Positions 50,529-59,149 of a stretch of DNA of 64,000 bases are shown here, in pieces. This stretch comes from an uncultured Oscillospiraceae bacterium (GTDB lineage Bacteria; Bacillota; Clostridia; Oscillospirales; Ruminococcaceae). Both the position numbers and the translations under genes were made by a program. The stretch covers positions 62,001 through 126,000 of the forward strand of contig CAJTVI010000001.1 in the NCBI GenBank assembly GCA_910579545.1. The letters run 5' to 3'. Below the pieces are notes generated by a model. The model was given only the letters and a program-made list of their open reading frames with translations. It made no database searches and was not told where the DNA came from. Each line of letters starts with the position of its first letter. Within the stretch, counting starts at the first letter, position 1.

Positions 50529-53500
50529 TTATCTTGTGGCAACATGGCCGGGGCCAAGCAGCCGCTCCAGCTCGCTGTACAGCAGCGGGTGGTCAAGGGT
50601 CCAGAGGCCGCGGGGGGCCCGCACCCGCTGCTGGGTATCCTCAAAATAGATGCAGACCGGCAGGTTCCCCTCAAAGATGCTCAGCAGGTTTTTGACCTTT
50701 TCAAACTCGCGCCCCTGCTGGGAGGGCAGCTTGAGCCAGAGCTCCCGCACCTGCGCGCGGGCCTGGGACGCGCCCCTCGGCCCCGCGCCGTTCTGCGCCG
50801 GCCCGGCCTTGTAGTTCTCAACGGGGATTACCTCGTTTGCCACCAACTTTGCGTTTTCCTCTTCCCGCACCGAAACCCGGCCGGTGATCACCACCACCGC
50901 GTTCTCGCGCAGCGCCTCCCGGCAGCGCTCCAGCACCTTGGGGAAGATCAAAATTTCCATGGTGCCGCTCAGATCCTCTACATTGGTAAAGGCCATGAGG
51001 GTATTGGAGCGGGTGGTCATCAGCTTGGTTTTGATGACCGCGCAAACAATGCTGACTACTTTTGTATCGTAATCTTTTGCCGTTTCGCCTGTCAATTCAC
51101 TAATCTTGCAGCTTGATATATTTTTGATGAGCCCGGCGTAGGCGTCCAGCGGGTGGCCGGAGAGGTAGAGCCCGCTTACCTCCTTTTCCATCTGCAAAAG
51201 TTCCCCTTTGGGGTATTCTTCCACGCTGGGCAGCTGGTAATCGCCGCCTCCCCCCTCCGCCTGGCCAAACAGGTCCAGCTGGCCCTCCAAATTGCGGCGG
51301 CTGTCGGTCTCGACACTTTTGAGGATGCCCTCGATGCTCTGCAGCATGGCCCGGCGGGTGCCCCCCAGCGAATCGAAGGCGCCGGCCTTGACCAGGCTTT
51401 CCAGCGCGCGGCGGTTGAGCTCCTGCCCGTGCATCCGCTTGCAGAAATCATAAAGGGAGGAAAACGGCCGGCCGGCCCGGGCCTCCACCACCGCGGCGAT
51501 CAGGCCGCGGCCCACGTTTTTGACCGCGTTGAGCCCAAAACGGATGTTGCTGCCGTCCACCGTAAAGCCGCCGCCGCTGATGTTGATATCCGGTGCAAGC
51601 AGCTTGATCCCCAGCCGCTGGCACTCGCCCGAGTACTCGATCACCTTGTCGGTATTGTCCAGCACGCTGGTAAAAAGCGCCGCCATAAACGGCCCATGGT
51701 AATGACATTTGAGATAGGCCGTCTGGTAGGCCACATAGGCGTAGGCCGCCGCGTGGGACTTGTTGAAGGCGTAGGAGGCAAAGCTGGACATGTCGTCAAA
51801 GATGGTATTGGCCACCGCCTCCGGAATGCCGTTGGCCACGCAGCCCCTGCACTCCTGCCCGGGGGTCTGATTGCCGTGCACAAAGTGCTGGCGCTCCTTT
51901 TCCATCACATCGTGCTTTTTTTTGCTCATGGCGCGGCGCACAAGGTCCGCCTGCCCATACGAAAAGCCGGCCAGCTCCCGGCAGATCTGCATGACCTGCT
52001 CCTGGTAGACGATGCAGCCGTTGGTCACGTCCAGAATATGGGCCAGCTGCGGGGTGAGGTAGCGGATCTGATCCGGGTTGTGGCGGTTGCGCAGGTAGGT
52101 GGGGATCGAGTCCATCGGGCCGGGGCGGTAGAGGCTGATGAGGGCGATGATGTCCTCAAGGTCCCGCGGGCGCAGCCCGGTGAGCACCTGCTTCATGCCG
52201 GTAGACTCGAGCTGGAACACCCCCTCGGTCTCCCCGCGGGAGAGCATCTCGTAGGTGGCGGCGTCGTTATAGGGGATCGTTTCGATCGAAAAACCCGGCT
52301 GCTCCTTGCGGATCATCTCCTCCGCGTCCCGGATCACGGTGAGGGTGCGCAGGCCCAAAAAGTCCATCTTGAGCAGCCCAAGCTTCTCGATGTTGGTCAT
52401 GGTAAACTGGGTCACCGGCAGGCCGTCGTTGGCCGAGAGCGGCACATACTCGATGGTGGCCTCGGGGGTAATGACCACCCCGGCCGCGTGGGTGGAGGCG
52501 TGGCGCGGCATCCCCTCGATCTTGAGGGCGGTGTCCACCAGTTCTTTTACCTCCGGCTCCTGCTCATAGCGGCCCTTCAGCTCGCCCGAGAGCTCCAGCG
52601 CCCGGGTCAGGGTCATCTTGGGGTCGGGCGGCACCAGCTTGGCCACCTCGTCCACCGTCTGGTACGGCATGCCCAACACCCGCCCCACGTCCCGCAGCGA
52701 GGCCCGGGCCGCCATGGTGCCAAAGGTGGTGATCTGGGCTACATGGTCCGAGCCGTACTTGCGGTTGACGTAGTCGATGACCTCCTGCCGGCGCTCGTAG
52801 CAAAAGTCCACGTCAAAATCCGGCATGCTCACCCGCTCGGGGTTCAAAAACCGCTCAAACAGCAGCTGGTGGCGGATGGGGTCAATGTTGGTAATGCCCA
52901 CGCAGTAGGCGGCCAGGCTGCCCGCGCCGCTGCCCCGCCCCGGGCCCACCGGGATGTTCTGGCTTTTGGCATAGTTGATAAAGTCCAGCACGATGAGGTA
53001 ATAGTTGGTGTACCCCATGCGCTTGATAACGTCGATCTCGTAGCGCAGCCGCTGGCGCAGCGGCTCGGTCACCGCGCCGGGATAGCGGCGTTCCAGGCCC
53101 TTTTGGCAGAGGCCCTCAAAGTATTCCTCGTTGTCCATGCCGTTCGGCGCTTCAAAATAGGGCAGCTTGGTTACGCCAAACTCAAAGTCGAAATTGCAGG
53201 CCTCCGCGATCTTGTTGGTGTTTTCGCAGGCCTCGGGCGCCATCGAGAAGAGCTCGTACATCTCCTCGGTGCTCTTGAGATAGAATTCATCGGTCTGGAA
53301 TTCCATCTTGTCGTCGTCCTGGATGGTCTTGCCGGTCTGGATGCAGATCAAAATCTCCTGCATCCGGCTGTCCTCCCGGCGCAGGTAGTGGGCGTCGTTG
53401 GTGGCCACCAGCGGGATGCCGGTCTCGCGGGAGAGCCGGATCAGCTGCGGCAGCACCCGGCGCTGATCCTCGATGCCGTGGTCCTGGATCTCGATATAAT

Positions 53501-54014
53501 AGTTGCCCTGCCCAAAAAGGACGTTGTAGTAAAGGACCGTTTGCTTGGCGCGCTCGTAGTCGCCGGCAAGCAGGGCCTGGGGCACCTCGCCCGCAAGGCA
53601 GGCCGACAGGCAGATCAGCCCCTCGTGATACTGCTCCAGCAGCTGTTTGTCCACCCGGGGCCTGGAGTAAAAGCCCTCCAAAAAGCCGGCCGAGACCATC
53701 TTGATAAGGTTTTTGTAGCCGGTCTCGTTTTTGCACAGCAGCACAAGGTGGTGGTTGCCATCGATCCGGTTGACCTTGTCGAACCGGGTGCGGGTGGCCA
53801 CATACACCTCACAGCCAATGATGGGCTTGATGCCGGCATTTTGAGCCGCCATGTAAAACTCCACGCAGCCGTACATCGCCCCATGGTCGGTGATGGCAAT
53901 GGCCGTCTGGCCCAGCTCCTTGAGCCGGTCAAACATCCGGTCGATGCGGCAGGCGCCGTCCAGAAGGCTATATTCGGTGTGCACATGGAGATGAGTAAAC
54001 TGACGTTCAGGCAT
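50529..54014 (-). CDS. dnaE: DNA polymerase III alpha subunit, DnaE type
   Basis: A 1161-residue replicative polymerase. ATG 54014 (PERQFTHLHVHTEYSLLDGA) lies inside the whiA end with AAAGGA upstream. Order: N-terminal PHP domain (HLHVHTEYS, ITDHGAMYG, ATNDAHYL), polymerase core with GRGSGAGSLAAYC and catalytic aspartates in MPDFDVDFCYERR, finger region YQEQVMQICRELAGFSYGQADLVRRAMSKKK, helix-hairpin-helix, and a C-terminal OB fold (MAFTNVEDLSGTMEILIFPKV). The PHP metal residues look intact, so proofreading or pyrophosphatase activity is possible. PolC is not in the window. Confidence 0.97.
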   Translation of the reverse strand: MPERQFTHLHVHTEYSLLDGACRIDRMFDRLKELGQTAIAITDHGAMYGCVEFYMAAQNAGIKPIIGCEVYVATRTRFDKVNRIDGNHHLVLLCKNETGYKNLIKMVSAGFLEGFYSRPRVDKQLLEQYHEGLICLSACLAGEVPQALLAGDYERAKQTVLYYNVLFGQGNYYIEIQDHGIEDQRRVLPQLIRLSRETGIPLVATNDAHYLRREDSRMQEILICIQTGKTIQDDDKMEFQTDEFYLKSTEEMYELFSMAPEACENTNKIAEACNFDFEFGVTKLPYFEAPNGMDNEEYFEGLCQKGLERRYPGAVTEPLRQRLRYEIDVIKRMGYTNYYLIVLDFINYAKSQNIPVGPGRGSGAGSLAAYCVGITNIDPIRHQLLFERFLNPERVSMPDFDVDFCYERRQEVIDYVNRKYGSDHVAQITTFGTMAARASLRDVGRVLGMPYQTVDEVAKLVPPDPKMTLTRALELSGELKGRYEQEPEVKELVDTALKIEGMPRHASTHAAGVVITPEATIEYVPLSANDGLPVTQFTMTNIEKLGLLKMDFLGLRTLTVIRDAEEMIRKEQPGFSIETIPYNDAATYEMLSRGETEGVFQLESTGMKQVLTGLRPRDLEDIIALISLYRPGPMDSIPTYLRNRHNPDQIRYLTPQLAHILDVTNGCIVYQEQVMQICRELAGFSYGQADLVRRAMSKKKHDVMEKERQHFVHGNQTPGQECRGCVANGIPEAVANTIFDDMSSFASYAFNKSHAAAYAYVAYQTAYLKCHYHGPFMAALFTSVLDNTDKVIEYSGECQRLGIKLLAPDINISGGGFTVDGSNIRFGLNAVKNVGRGLIAAVVEARAGRPFSSLYDFCKRMHGQELNRRALESLVKAGAFDSLGGTRRAMLQSIEGILKSVETDSRRNLEGQLDLFGQAEGGGGDYQLPSVEEYPKGELLQMEKEVSGLYLSGHPLDAYAGLIKNISSCKISELTGETAKDYDTKVVSIVCAVIKTKLMTTRSNTLMAFTNVEDLSGTMEILIFPKVLERCREALRENAVVVITGRVSVREEENAKLVANEVIPVENYKAGPAQNGAGPRGASQARAQVRELWLKLPSQQGREFEKVKNLLSIFEGNLPVCIYFEDTQQRVRAPRGLWTLDHPLLYSELERLLGPGHVATR

Positions 54015-54924
54015 TCTGTTTCCTTTCCTGCAGGCGGCGTGCCGTCTCCTCAAGCTTTTTGAGCCGGTGGGACAGGCCCGATTTGCTGATAGGCGGCTGG
54101 AAGGCGGCCGCAAGCTGCGCAAGCGAGTATTCCGGGTACTGCATCCGCAAGGCCGCCGCCTGCCGCAGCGGCTCGGGCAGTGCCTCCAACGCGCCCTGCT
54201 GCTGTAAATACCGGATGGCACGCGCCGTCTGGGCGTTTGCCACGGCGGTCTTGTCCATATTGGCGGTCTCGCAGTTGGTCAGGCGGTTGGTCATGTTGCG
54301 GATATCCTTGTAAATTTTGCTGTTCATCAGCTCCAGCGAGGCGCTGGTGGCCCCCATAAAGGTCAAAAGGTCCTCCACCTGCTCGCTGGCCTTTACATAT
54401 ACGACCCCCGCCCCCTTGCGCAGGGTGCGGCGCGGGGCAAACTCGTGCTCGGCCAAAAGGGCCTCAAAGTCCCGGGCAAGGTTGCGTCGGGGGGTGCTGA
54501 ACTCCAAATTGTAGCCCTTTTGGGGGTCGGTCGCGGTGCCGCTGCACAAAAAGGCCACCGCCACAAACCAGCTTACACACTGGCCGCACGCCAGGTTTTG
54601 CGGGTTGATGCGCAGGCTGGCCTCCCGCCCGGTGTGACCAAAGCATTCCAGCATCCGGCGCACCTCCTGCGGGTCTTTTACCGCAAACTCGTACACCGTG
54701 CCGCCCGCGCGCAGCTTTGTGGTAAGGCTGCCCCCCAGCCCGGCCATGCGGTAGGCCCGCTGGATGCAGCGGGCGGCCTCCTCCAGCTCGGTCTGCACCA
54801 CCACCCCGCGCGAGTCAAAGTAGCGCCCAAAGCAGGCCGCCGCGTAGCTGGCCGCCCTGGCACAGCAGGGGCGGCTGAGCCTGCGCGCGCTGATCTCCTG
54901 CTTGATCCGCTGCGAAAAACTCAC
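54007..54924 (-). CDS. whiA: DNA-binding protein WhiA
   Basis: A 305-residue regulator. GTG 54924 is chosen because AAGGAGG lies upstream and VSFSQRIKQEIS is the family start. The N-terminal LAGLIDADG-like fold lacks nuclease residues; the C-terminal helix-turn-helix reads NRLTNCETANMDKTAVANAQTARAIRYL and YSLAQLAAAFQPPISKSGLSHRLKKLEE. WhiA acts in Firmicutes on cell division and chromosome segregation. It overlaps dnaE by 8 bp. The usual yvcK neighbour is missing. Confidence 0.95.
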   Translation of the reverse strand: MSFSQRIKQEISARRLSRPCCARAASYAAACFGRYFDSRGVVVQTELEEAARCIQRAYRMAGLGGSLTTKLRAGGTVYEFAVKDPQEVRRMLECFGHTGREASLRINPQNLACGQCVSWFVAVAFLCSGTATDPQKGYNLEFSTPRRNLARDFEALLAEHEFAPRRTLRKGAGVVYVKASEQVEDLLTFMGATSASLELMNSKIYKDIRNMTNRLTNCETANMDKTAVANAQTARAIRYLQQQGALEALPEPLRQAAALRMQYPEYSLAQLAAAFQPPISKSGLSHRLKKLEETARRLQERKQNA

Positions 54925-55034
54925 CCTCTGCGCCCTCCTTTGCATTCCTTAACAAGCGGCAGCATCCCGGCCGGCTGCGCCGGCGTTTTGCGCCGCGCTT
55001 TGCTTTGCACGGCGCCGGGCCGGCCCCCAGGGGT

Positions 55035-55898
55035 TCAGGAGGTCCGGTAGGCGTCCCGGTGCTGCACGCTGCACCGGTAGCCCAGCTGTTGGCAGTACTC
55101 CCCCAGCAGCCGCGCAAAGGTGATGGACCGGTGCTTGCCCCCGGTACAGCCCACCGCGATGGTCAGCTGGCTTTTGCCCTCCTTGACATAGAGCGGCAGC
55201 GAGTACTCCAGCAGGGCCTTGAGGCGTTCCAACAGCTGCTGCGATTCCTCAAACTGCATCACATAGTCAAAGACCTCCTGATCCAGGCCGGTCTTTTCCT
55301 TGAGCTGCGGCACATAAAAGGGGTTGGGCAAGCAGCGCACGTCAAAGGCGATGTCCGCCTCCTTGGGCAGCCCGAACTTGAAGCCAAACGAGACCACCGA
55401 AACCCCCATCGCCTCCCGCTCGCCCCCCAAGAACAAACTGCAGATGCGCTCCTTGTGCTGGGCGGTGGAGAGCAGCGAGGTGTCCACAATGTAGTTTGCC
55501 CGCTCAAAGAGCGGCCGCAGGATCTGGCGCTCCCGCGTAAGCGCCTCGGATACAGAGACCCCCTTGCTCAGGCTGATGGGATGGCGGCGGCGGGTCTCCT
55601 TGTACCGGCGCTCCAGCACATCGTCGGTAGCGTCCAAAAACAAGATTTCGTAGTCCACCCGTTTTTCGTCCAGGCTGGCCAGGGCCTCCTCCATCTCGCG
55701 GGTGGAGCGCGCGCCCCGGATGTCCAGCACCACCGCCACCTTTTCCAGCTGGTTTTCGCCCTGCAGGGCAAAATCCACCAGGCGGGGCATCAGCCCGGCG
55801 GGGATGTTGTCGATGCAAAAAAAGCCGATGTCCTCCAGCGCGTTTACCGCCAGAGACTTGCCCGCGCCCGAAAGCCCGGTTACGATCAGCAGGTCCAT
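55035..55898 (-). CDS. rapZ: RNase adapter protein / nucleotide-binding protein RapZ (YvcJ)
   Basis: A 287-residue P-loop protein. Walker A GLSGAGKSLAVNALEDIGFFCIDNIP at residues 8-33, LDATDDVLERRYKETRRRHP, and the C-terminal FGFKFGLPKEADIAFDVRCLPNPFYVPQLKEKTG and AVGCTGGKHRSI. In E. coli RapZ directs glmS sRNA decay in response to glucosamine-6-P; the Firmicutes YvcJ role is less clear but also near wall and carbon metabolism. It follows murB in the same direction. Confidence 0.96.
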   Translation of the reverse strand: MDLLIVTGLSGAGKSLAVNALEDIGFFCIDNIPAGLMPRLVDFALQGENQLEKVAVVLDIRGARSTREMEEALASLDEKRVDYEILFLDATDDVLERRYKETRRRHPISLSKGVSVSEALTRERQILRPLFERANYIVDTSLLSTAQHKERICSLFLGGEREAMGVSVVSFGFKFGLPKEADIAFDVRCLPNPFYVPQLKEKTGLDQEVFDYVMQFEESQQLLERLKALLEYSLPLYVKEGKSQLTIAVGCTGGKHRSITFARLLGEYCQQLGYRCSVQHRDAYRTS

Positions 55899-55974
55899 GC
55901 CCGTTTGTCCCTCCCTTTGCCATGCGTCCTTGTGCCCTTTTTGATCCCCTCTGCCCTTTAACAGCCGCGGCGGC

Positions 55975-56889
55975 TCACCGCACCACCTGTACCTCGCGCT
56001 CCAGCAAAAAGCCGGTCTGCTCCTTTACAATGCGGGCCACCTCGTCGGTCAGGCGCAGCACGTCCTCGCAGCTGGCCCCGCCCAGGTTTACCACAAAACC
56101 GCTGTGCTTCTGGCTCACGGCGGCCCCCCCTACCCGGAAGCCCTTGAGCCCGCACTGCTCGATCAGCGCGGCGGCAAAGGCCCCTTTGGGGCGCTTGAAG
56201 GCGCTGCCGGCGCTGGGCAGCTCCAGCGGCTGCTTGGCCCGGCGGCGGGCAAGGCAGTCGGCCATGGCCGCGTTGATGGCCTGGACCTCGCCCGGGCGCA
56301 GCGCAAAGCGGGCCGAGAGGATGCACCAGCCCTTTTGCTGCTGGAAGATGCTGGCGCGGTAATCCAGCTGCAGTTCCCCGGCCGGCAGGGAGCGCACCGC
56401 GCCGGTCTCGTCCGCAAACGAAACCTCGGCCAGCACGTCCTTTATCTCGCCCCCATAGGCGCCCGCGTTCATATACACCGCGCCGCCCACGCTGCCCGGG
56501 ATGCCCATGGCAAATTCCAGCCCCGTAAGCCCCGCCGCGGCCGCGGCCGTGCACAGCCGCCCCAGCGGGGCCCCGGCCCATGCTGTAATGCTGTTTTGCT
56601 TTACGGTTATATCCTCCTGGCCCTGGGCCCCGTCCAGGCAGAGCACCGCCCCGTCAAAGCCCTCGTCGGCAAAAAGCAGGTTGGAGCCCCGGCCCATCAG
56701 GGTATACCGCACGCCAAGGCCGCGGCAGAGCGCAAGGGCCTGCAAAAGCTGCTCCTCGTTTTGCAGGGCCGCAAACAGCGCAGCCGGCCCGCCAATTTTA
56801 AAGGTGGTGTGCCGGGCCAGGGGTTCCCCGGCAGTAACAGGGATCCCCCGCTGCCGCAGTGCGGCTTCCAGCTCCTGCTGCCCCTCCAT
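55975..56889 (-). CDS. murB: UDP-N-acetylenolpyruvoylglucosamine reductase
   Basis: A 304-residue FAD enzyme making UDP-MurNAc. HTTFKIGGPAALF and LMGRGSNLLFADEGFDG bind FAD, EFAMGIPGSVGGAVYMNAGAYG holds the flavin loop, and PSAGSAFKRPKG carries the catalytic serine; EQCGLKGFRVGGAAVSQKHSGFVVN closes the type II layout. Lies between the ROK kinase and rapZ; hprK-murB-rapZ linkage is common in Clostridia. Confidence 0.96.
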   Translation of the reverse strand: MEGQQELEAALRQRGIPVTAGEPLARHTTFKIGGPAALFAALQNEEQLLQALALCRGLGVRYTLMGRGSNLLFADEGFDGAVLCLDGAQGQEDITVKQNSITAWAGAPLGRLCTAAAAAGLTGLEFAMGIPGSVGGAVYMNAGAYGGEIKDVLAEVSFADETGAVRSLPAGELQLDYRASIFQQQKGWCILSARFALRPGEVQAINAAMADCLARRRAKQPLELPSAGSAFKRPKGAFAAALIEQCGLKGFRVGGAAVSQKHSGFVVNLGGASCEDVLRLTDEVARIVKEQTGFLLEREVQVVR

Positions 56890-56916
56890 GCGTTTTCCTC
56901 CTTTGGCTTTGGCCGC

Positions 56917-57894
56917 TTAAAATGCGCGGGCGCCCGGCTGGTTGCCCAGATTCGCAGCTCCCACAAGCCCCGCGTCGTTGCGCAGCTGGGCGGTTTTCAG
57001 GGTGACCCGCTTATTGCTGGCGCGGGCGTATTCCTCGCGGTCGATGTATTCCCGCAAGGGGGCCAGCAGGGTCTCGCCCTCCTTGGAAACGCCGCCCCCG
57101 ATGCAGATGATCTCGGGCTGGAAGATGTTTACCACGTCGGTAAGGCCGCAGCCCACATACTCGGTAAAGGTTTTGATCACCTCTGTGGCCAGGGGATCCC
57201 CCGCGCGCATACCGTCGTAGGCGGTCTTGGCGTTCACCTTGTCCAGATCGCCGTCCACAAGGCCCCACATCATATTGTCCGGGTGCTGGCGCATGGCCTC
57301 GCGGGTGTCCTCGGTGAGGGCGCGGGCCGAGGCGTACTTTTCCCAGCAGCCCCTGCGCCCGCACATGCAGGGCCGGCCGCCCTTTACGATCACCATATGC
57401 CCCAGCTCGGCCCCCGCGTGGTTGTAGCCCGAAAAGATCTTGCCGTCGATGATCACGCCGCAGCCAATGCCGGTGCCCAGGGTAATGGCTACCGCGTACT
57501 TGGCCCCTTTGGCCGCGCCGGCAATGTACTCGCCGTAGGCGGCGGCGTTGGCGTCGTTTTCAATAAATACCTTACAGCCCAAAAGCTCGTGCATATCTTG
57601 GGCAAGGGGCCAGTTGTTGTAGCCAAAATTGGCGTTGAACTCCACCATACCGGTGGCCCCGTTGACACTGCCCGGCGTGCCGATGCCCACCCATTTGACC
57701 TGCTCAAAGGGCACCCCGCCCTCCTGCGCCACCTGCCGGCAGAGCCCGGCAATGCTCTCTTCCACCTCGCTGGCCGGGCGGGGCAGATTGGTATCGCAGG
57801 AGGCCTTGGCCACGATCTGCAGGTTTTCGTCCACCAGGCCCGCCTTGATGGCCGTGCCGCCTAAGTCCACCCCGATGGTATACTGCTTTTCCAT
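56917..57894 (-). CDS. ROK-family glucokinase
   Basis: A 325-residue sugar kinase. TIGVDLGGTAIKAGLVDE binds phosphate, VGIGTPGSVNGATGMVEF and IENDANAAAYGEYIAG (catalytic D in ENDANA) bind sugar, and GYNHAGAELGHMVI with CMCGRRGCWEKYASA is the ROK zinc motif (His plus three Cys). GIGGGVSKEG follows near the end. Glucose is the likely substrate. The gene starts 5 bp after hprK, linking glucose phosphorylation to carbon catabolite control. Confidence 0.92.
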   Translation of the reverse strand: MEKQYTIGVDLGGTAIKAGLVDENLQIVAKASCDTNLPRPASEVEESIAGLCRQVAQEGGVPFEQVKWVGIGTPGSVNGATGMVEFNANFGYNNWPLAQDMHELLGCKVFIENDANAAAYGEYIAGAAKGAKYAVAITLGTGIGCGVIIDGKIFSGYNHAGAELGHMVIVKGGRPCMCGRRGCWEKYASARALTEDTREAMRQHPDNMMWGLVDGDLDKVNAKTAYDGMRAGDPLATEVIKTFTEYVGCGLTDVVNIFQPEIICIGGGVSKEGETLLAPLREYIDREEYARASNKRVTLKTAQLRNDAGLVGAANLGNQPGARAF

Positions 57895-57899
57895 GCTGT

Positions 57900-58820
57900 T
57901 TATTCCTCCAATCCCAAACGGTTCAAAAGCTCTTTTGCCGCATTGTAGCCCATCTTTTTCTGCCGGTTGCTGATGGCCGCCGTCTCCAGGATCACGGCCA
58001 GGTTGCGTCCGGGCATCACCGGGATGACCGTGCTGGGGATATGTACCCCCAAAATATCGTATGTTTCGCTTTCCAGGCCGGTGCGGCTGTAGTTTTTGGT
58101 CTTGTCCCAGGGCTCCAGCTCGATGACCAGGTCCACCTTTTCGCTCACCTTTACAGAGCCTATGCCAAACACCCGCGCCACATTCACGATGCCGATGCCC
58201 CGCAGCTCGATAAAATGCCGGATATTGTCGGGCGAGGTACCCACGATCGACCGGTTGGACACCCGGCGCAGCTCCACCGCGTCGTCCGCGATCAGGCGGT
58301 GGCCGCGCTTGACCAGCTCCACCGCCGTCTCGCTTTTGCCGACCCCGCTGTCGCCCAGAATGAGGATGCCCTCGCCGTATACCTCCACAAAAACCCCATG
58401 CCGGGTCACGCGGGGGGCCAGTTCCACATTGAGGATGCCGATCAGATCCCCCATCAGGGTGGAGGTGGCTTCGCCCGAGAGCAGCAGCGGCACCTGGTAC
58501 TGGCGGGCAAACTCCAGCATTTCGGGCATCGGCTCAAGGCTGCGGGTCAGGATCACGGTGGGGGGCTTGAGCGAAAACAGGGTGTCCAGCCGGGCGCGGC
58601 GGTCCTCGGGCGGCAGCTCCTCAAGGTAGGCGTACTCCACCTTGCCGCAGATCTGGATGCGGGTGGCGTCAAAATAGCGGGAGTAGCCCGCAAACAAAAT
58701 GCCGGGACGGTTGACCTCCGCAGCATAGATGGGGATCTCCTCCAGCGGCTTTGGGGTATACGCGGTGTCCATCTTAAGCTGGGAGGCAAGCTTGCTCAGC
58801 ATCACGGAAAACTGCGGCAT
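57900..58820 (-). CDS. hprK: HPr kinase/phosphorylase
   Basis: A 306-residue sensor that phosphorylates and dephosphorylates Ser46 of HPr according to glycolytic state. ATG 58820 has AAAGGGTG upstream. The N-terminal domain is followed by HGVFVEVYGEGILILGDSGVGKSETAVELVKRGH (Walker A GDSGVGKS), LIADDAVELRR, the K/P loop ELRGIGIVNVARVFG, and PVMPGRNLAVILETAA. First gene of the operon ending in pfkA, so sensing and glycolytic flux genes share a transcript. Confidence 0.97.
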   Translation of the reverse strand: MPQFSVMLSKLASQLKMDTAYTPKPLEEIPIYAAEVNRPGILFAGYSRYFDATRIQICGKVEYAYLEELPPEDRRARLDTLFSLKPPTVILTRSLEPMPEMLEFARQYQVPLLLSGEATSTLMGDLIGILNVELAPRVTRHGVFVEVYGEGILILGDSGVGKSETAVELVKRGHRLIADDAVELRRVSNRSIVGTSPDNIRHFIELRGIGIVNVARVFGIGSVKVSEKVDLVIELEPWDKTKNYSRTGLESETYDILGVHIPSTVIPVMPGRNLAVILETAAISNRQKKMGYNAAKELLNRLGLEE

Positions 58821-58857
58821 ATACAATGCACCCTTTCCTGCGTTTATAGATAGTTTT

Positions 58858-58886
58858 ATTATATCGGATGGCCCGCCGTATGGCAA
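58858..58886 (-). promoter_or_regulatory. Sigma-A promoter for hprK
   Basis: Minus strand: TTGCCA (58886-58881), 17-bp spacer, TATAAT (58863-58858). It starts the hprK-pfkA group about 30 nt before the ATG. The remaining ~170 bp up to the divergent promoter at 59059 show no gene. Confidence 0.78.
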
Positions 58887-59058
58887 TATTTTGCATCAGA
58901 TGCCGCAGGATTTTTTTGCCGTTTTGTGATAGGCAGGCCCCAAAAGCGCGCCAATGCGCAAAAAAGGCAGGCCAAAAAAGGGCCGCCGCAGCCGGGGGTT
59001 TGCAAGCCTTTGCTAAAAATTATCGCATTATCGTTAATAATTGCAAAAGTATTTGGTT

Positions 59059-59087
59059 TTGCTTTTCCCGAGCATATTTGCTATACT
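59059..59087 (+). promoter_or_regulatory. Sigma-A promoter for the glycosyltransferase gene
   Basis: TTGCTT at 59059-59064, 17-bp spacer, TATACT at 59082-59087. AAAGGAG precedes the ATG at 59150. Confidence 0.65.
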
Positions 59088-59149
59088 TAAATACAATTAC
59101 AAAGCCGCCGCACCGGCGGCGCGGCATTTCCAAAGGAGCGTAAAAAGCT

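Noticed and set aside
51153..54062. A 969-codon open frame on the plus strand opposite dnaE
   Set aside because: Composition is artefactual (His/Val/Gly/Leu runs) and dnaE on the minus strand is unmistakable.
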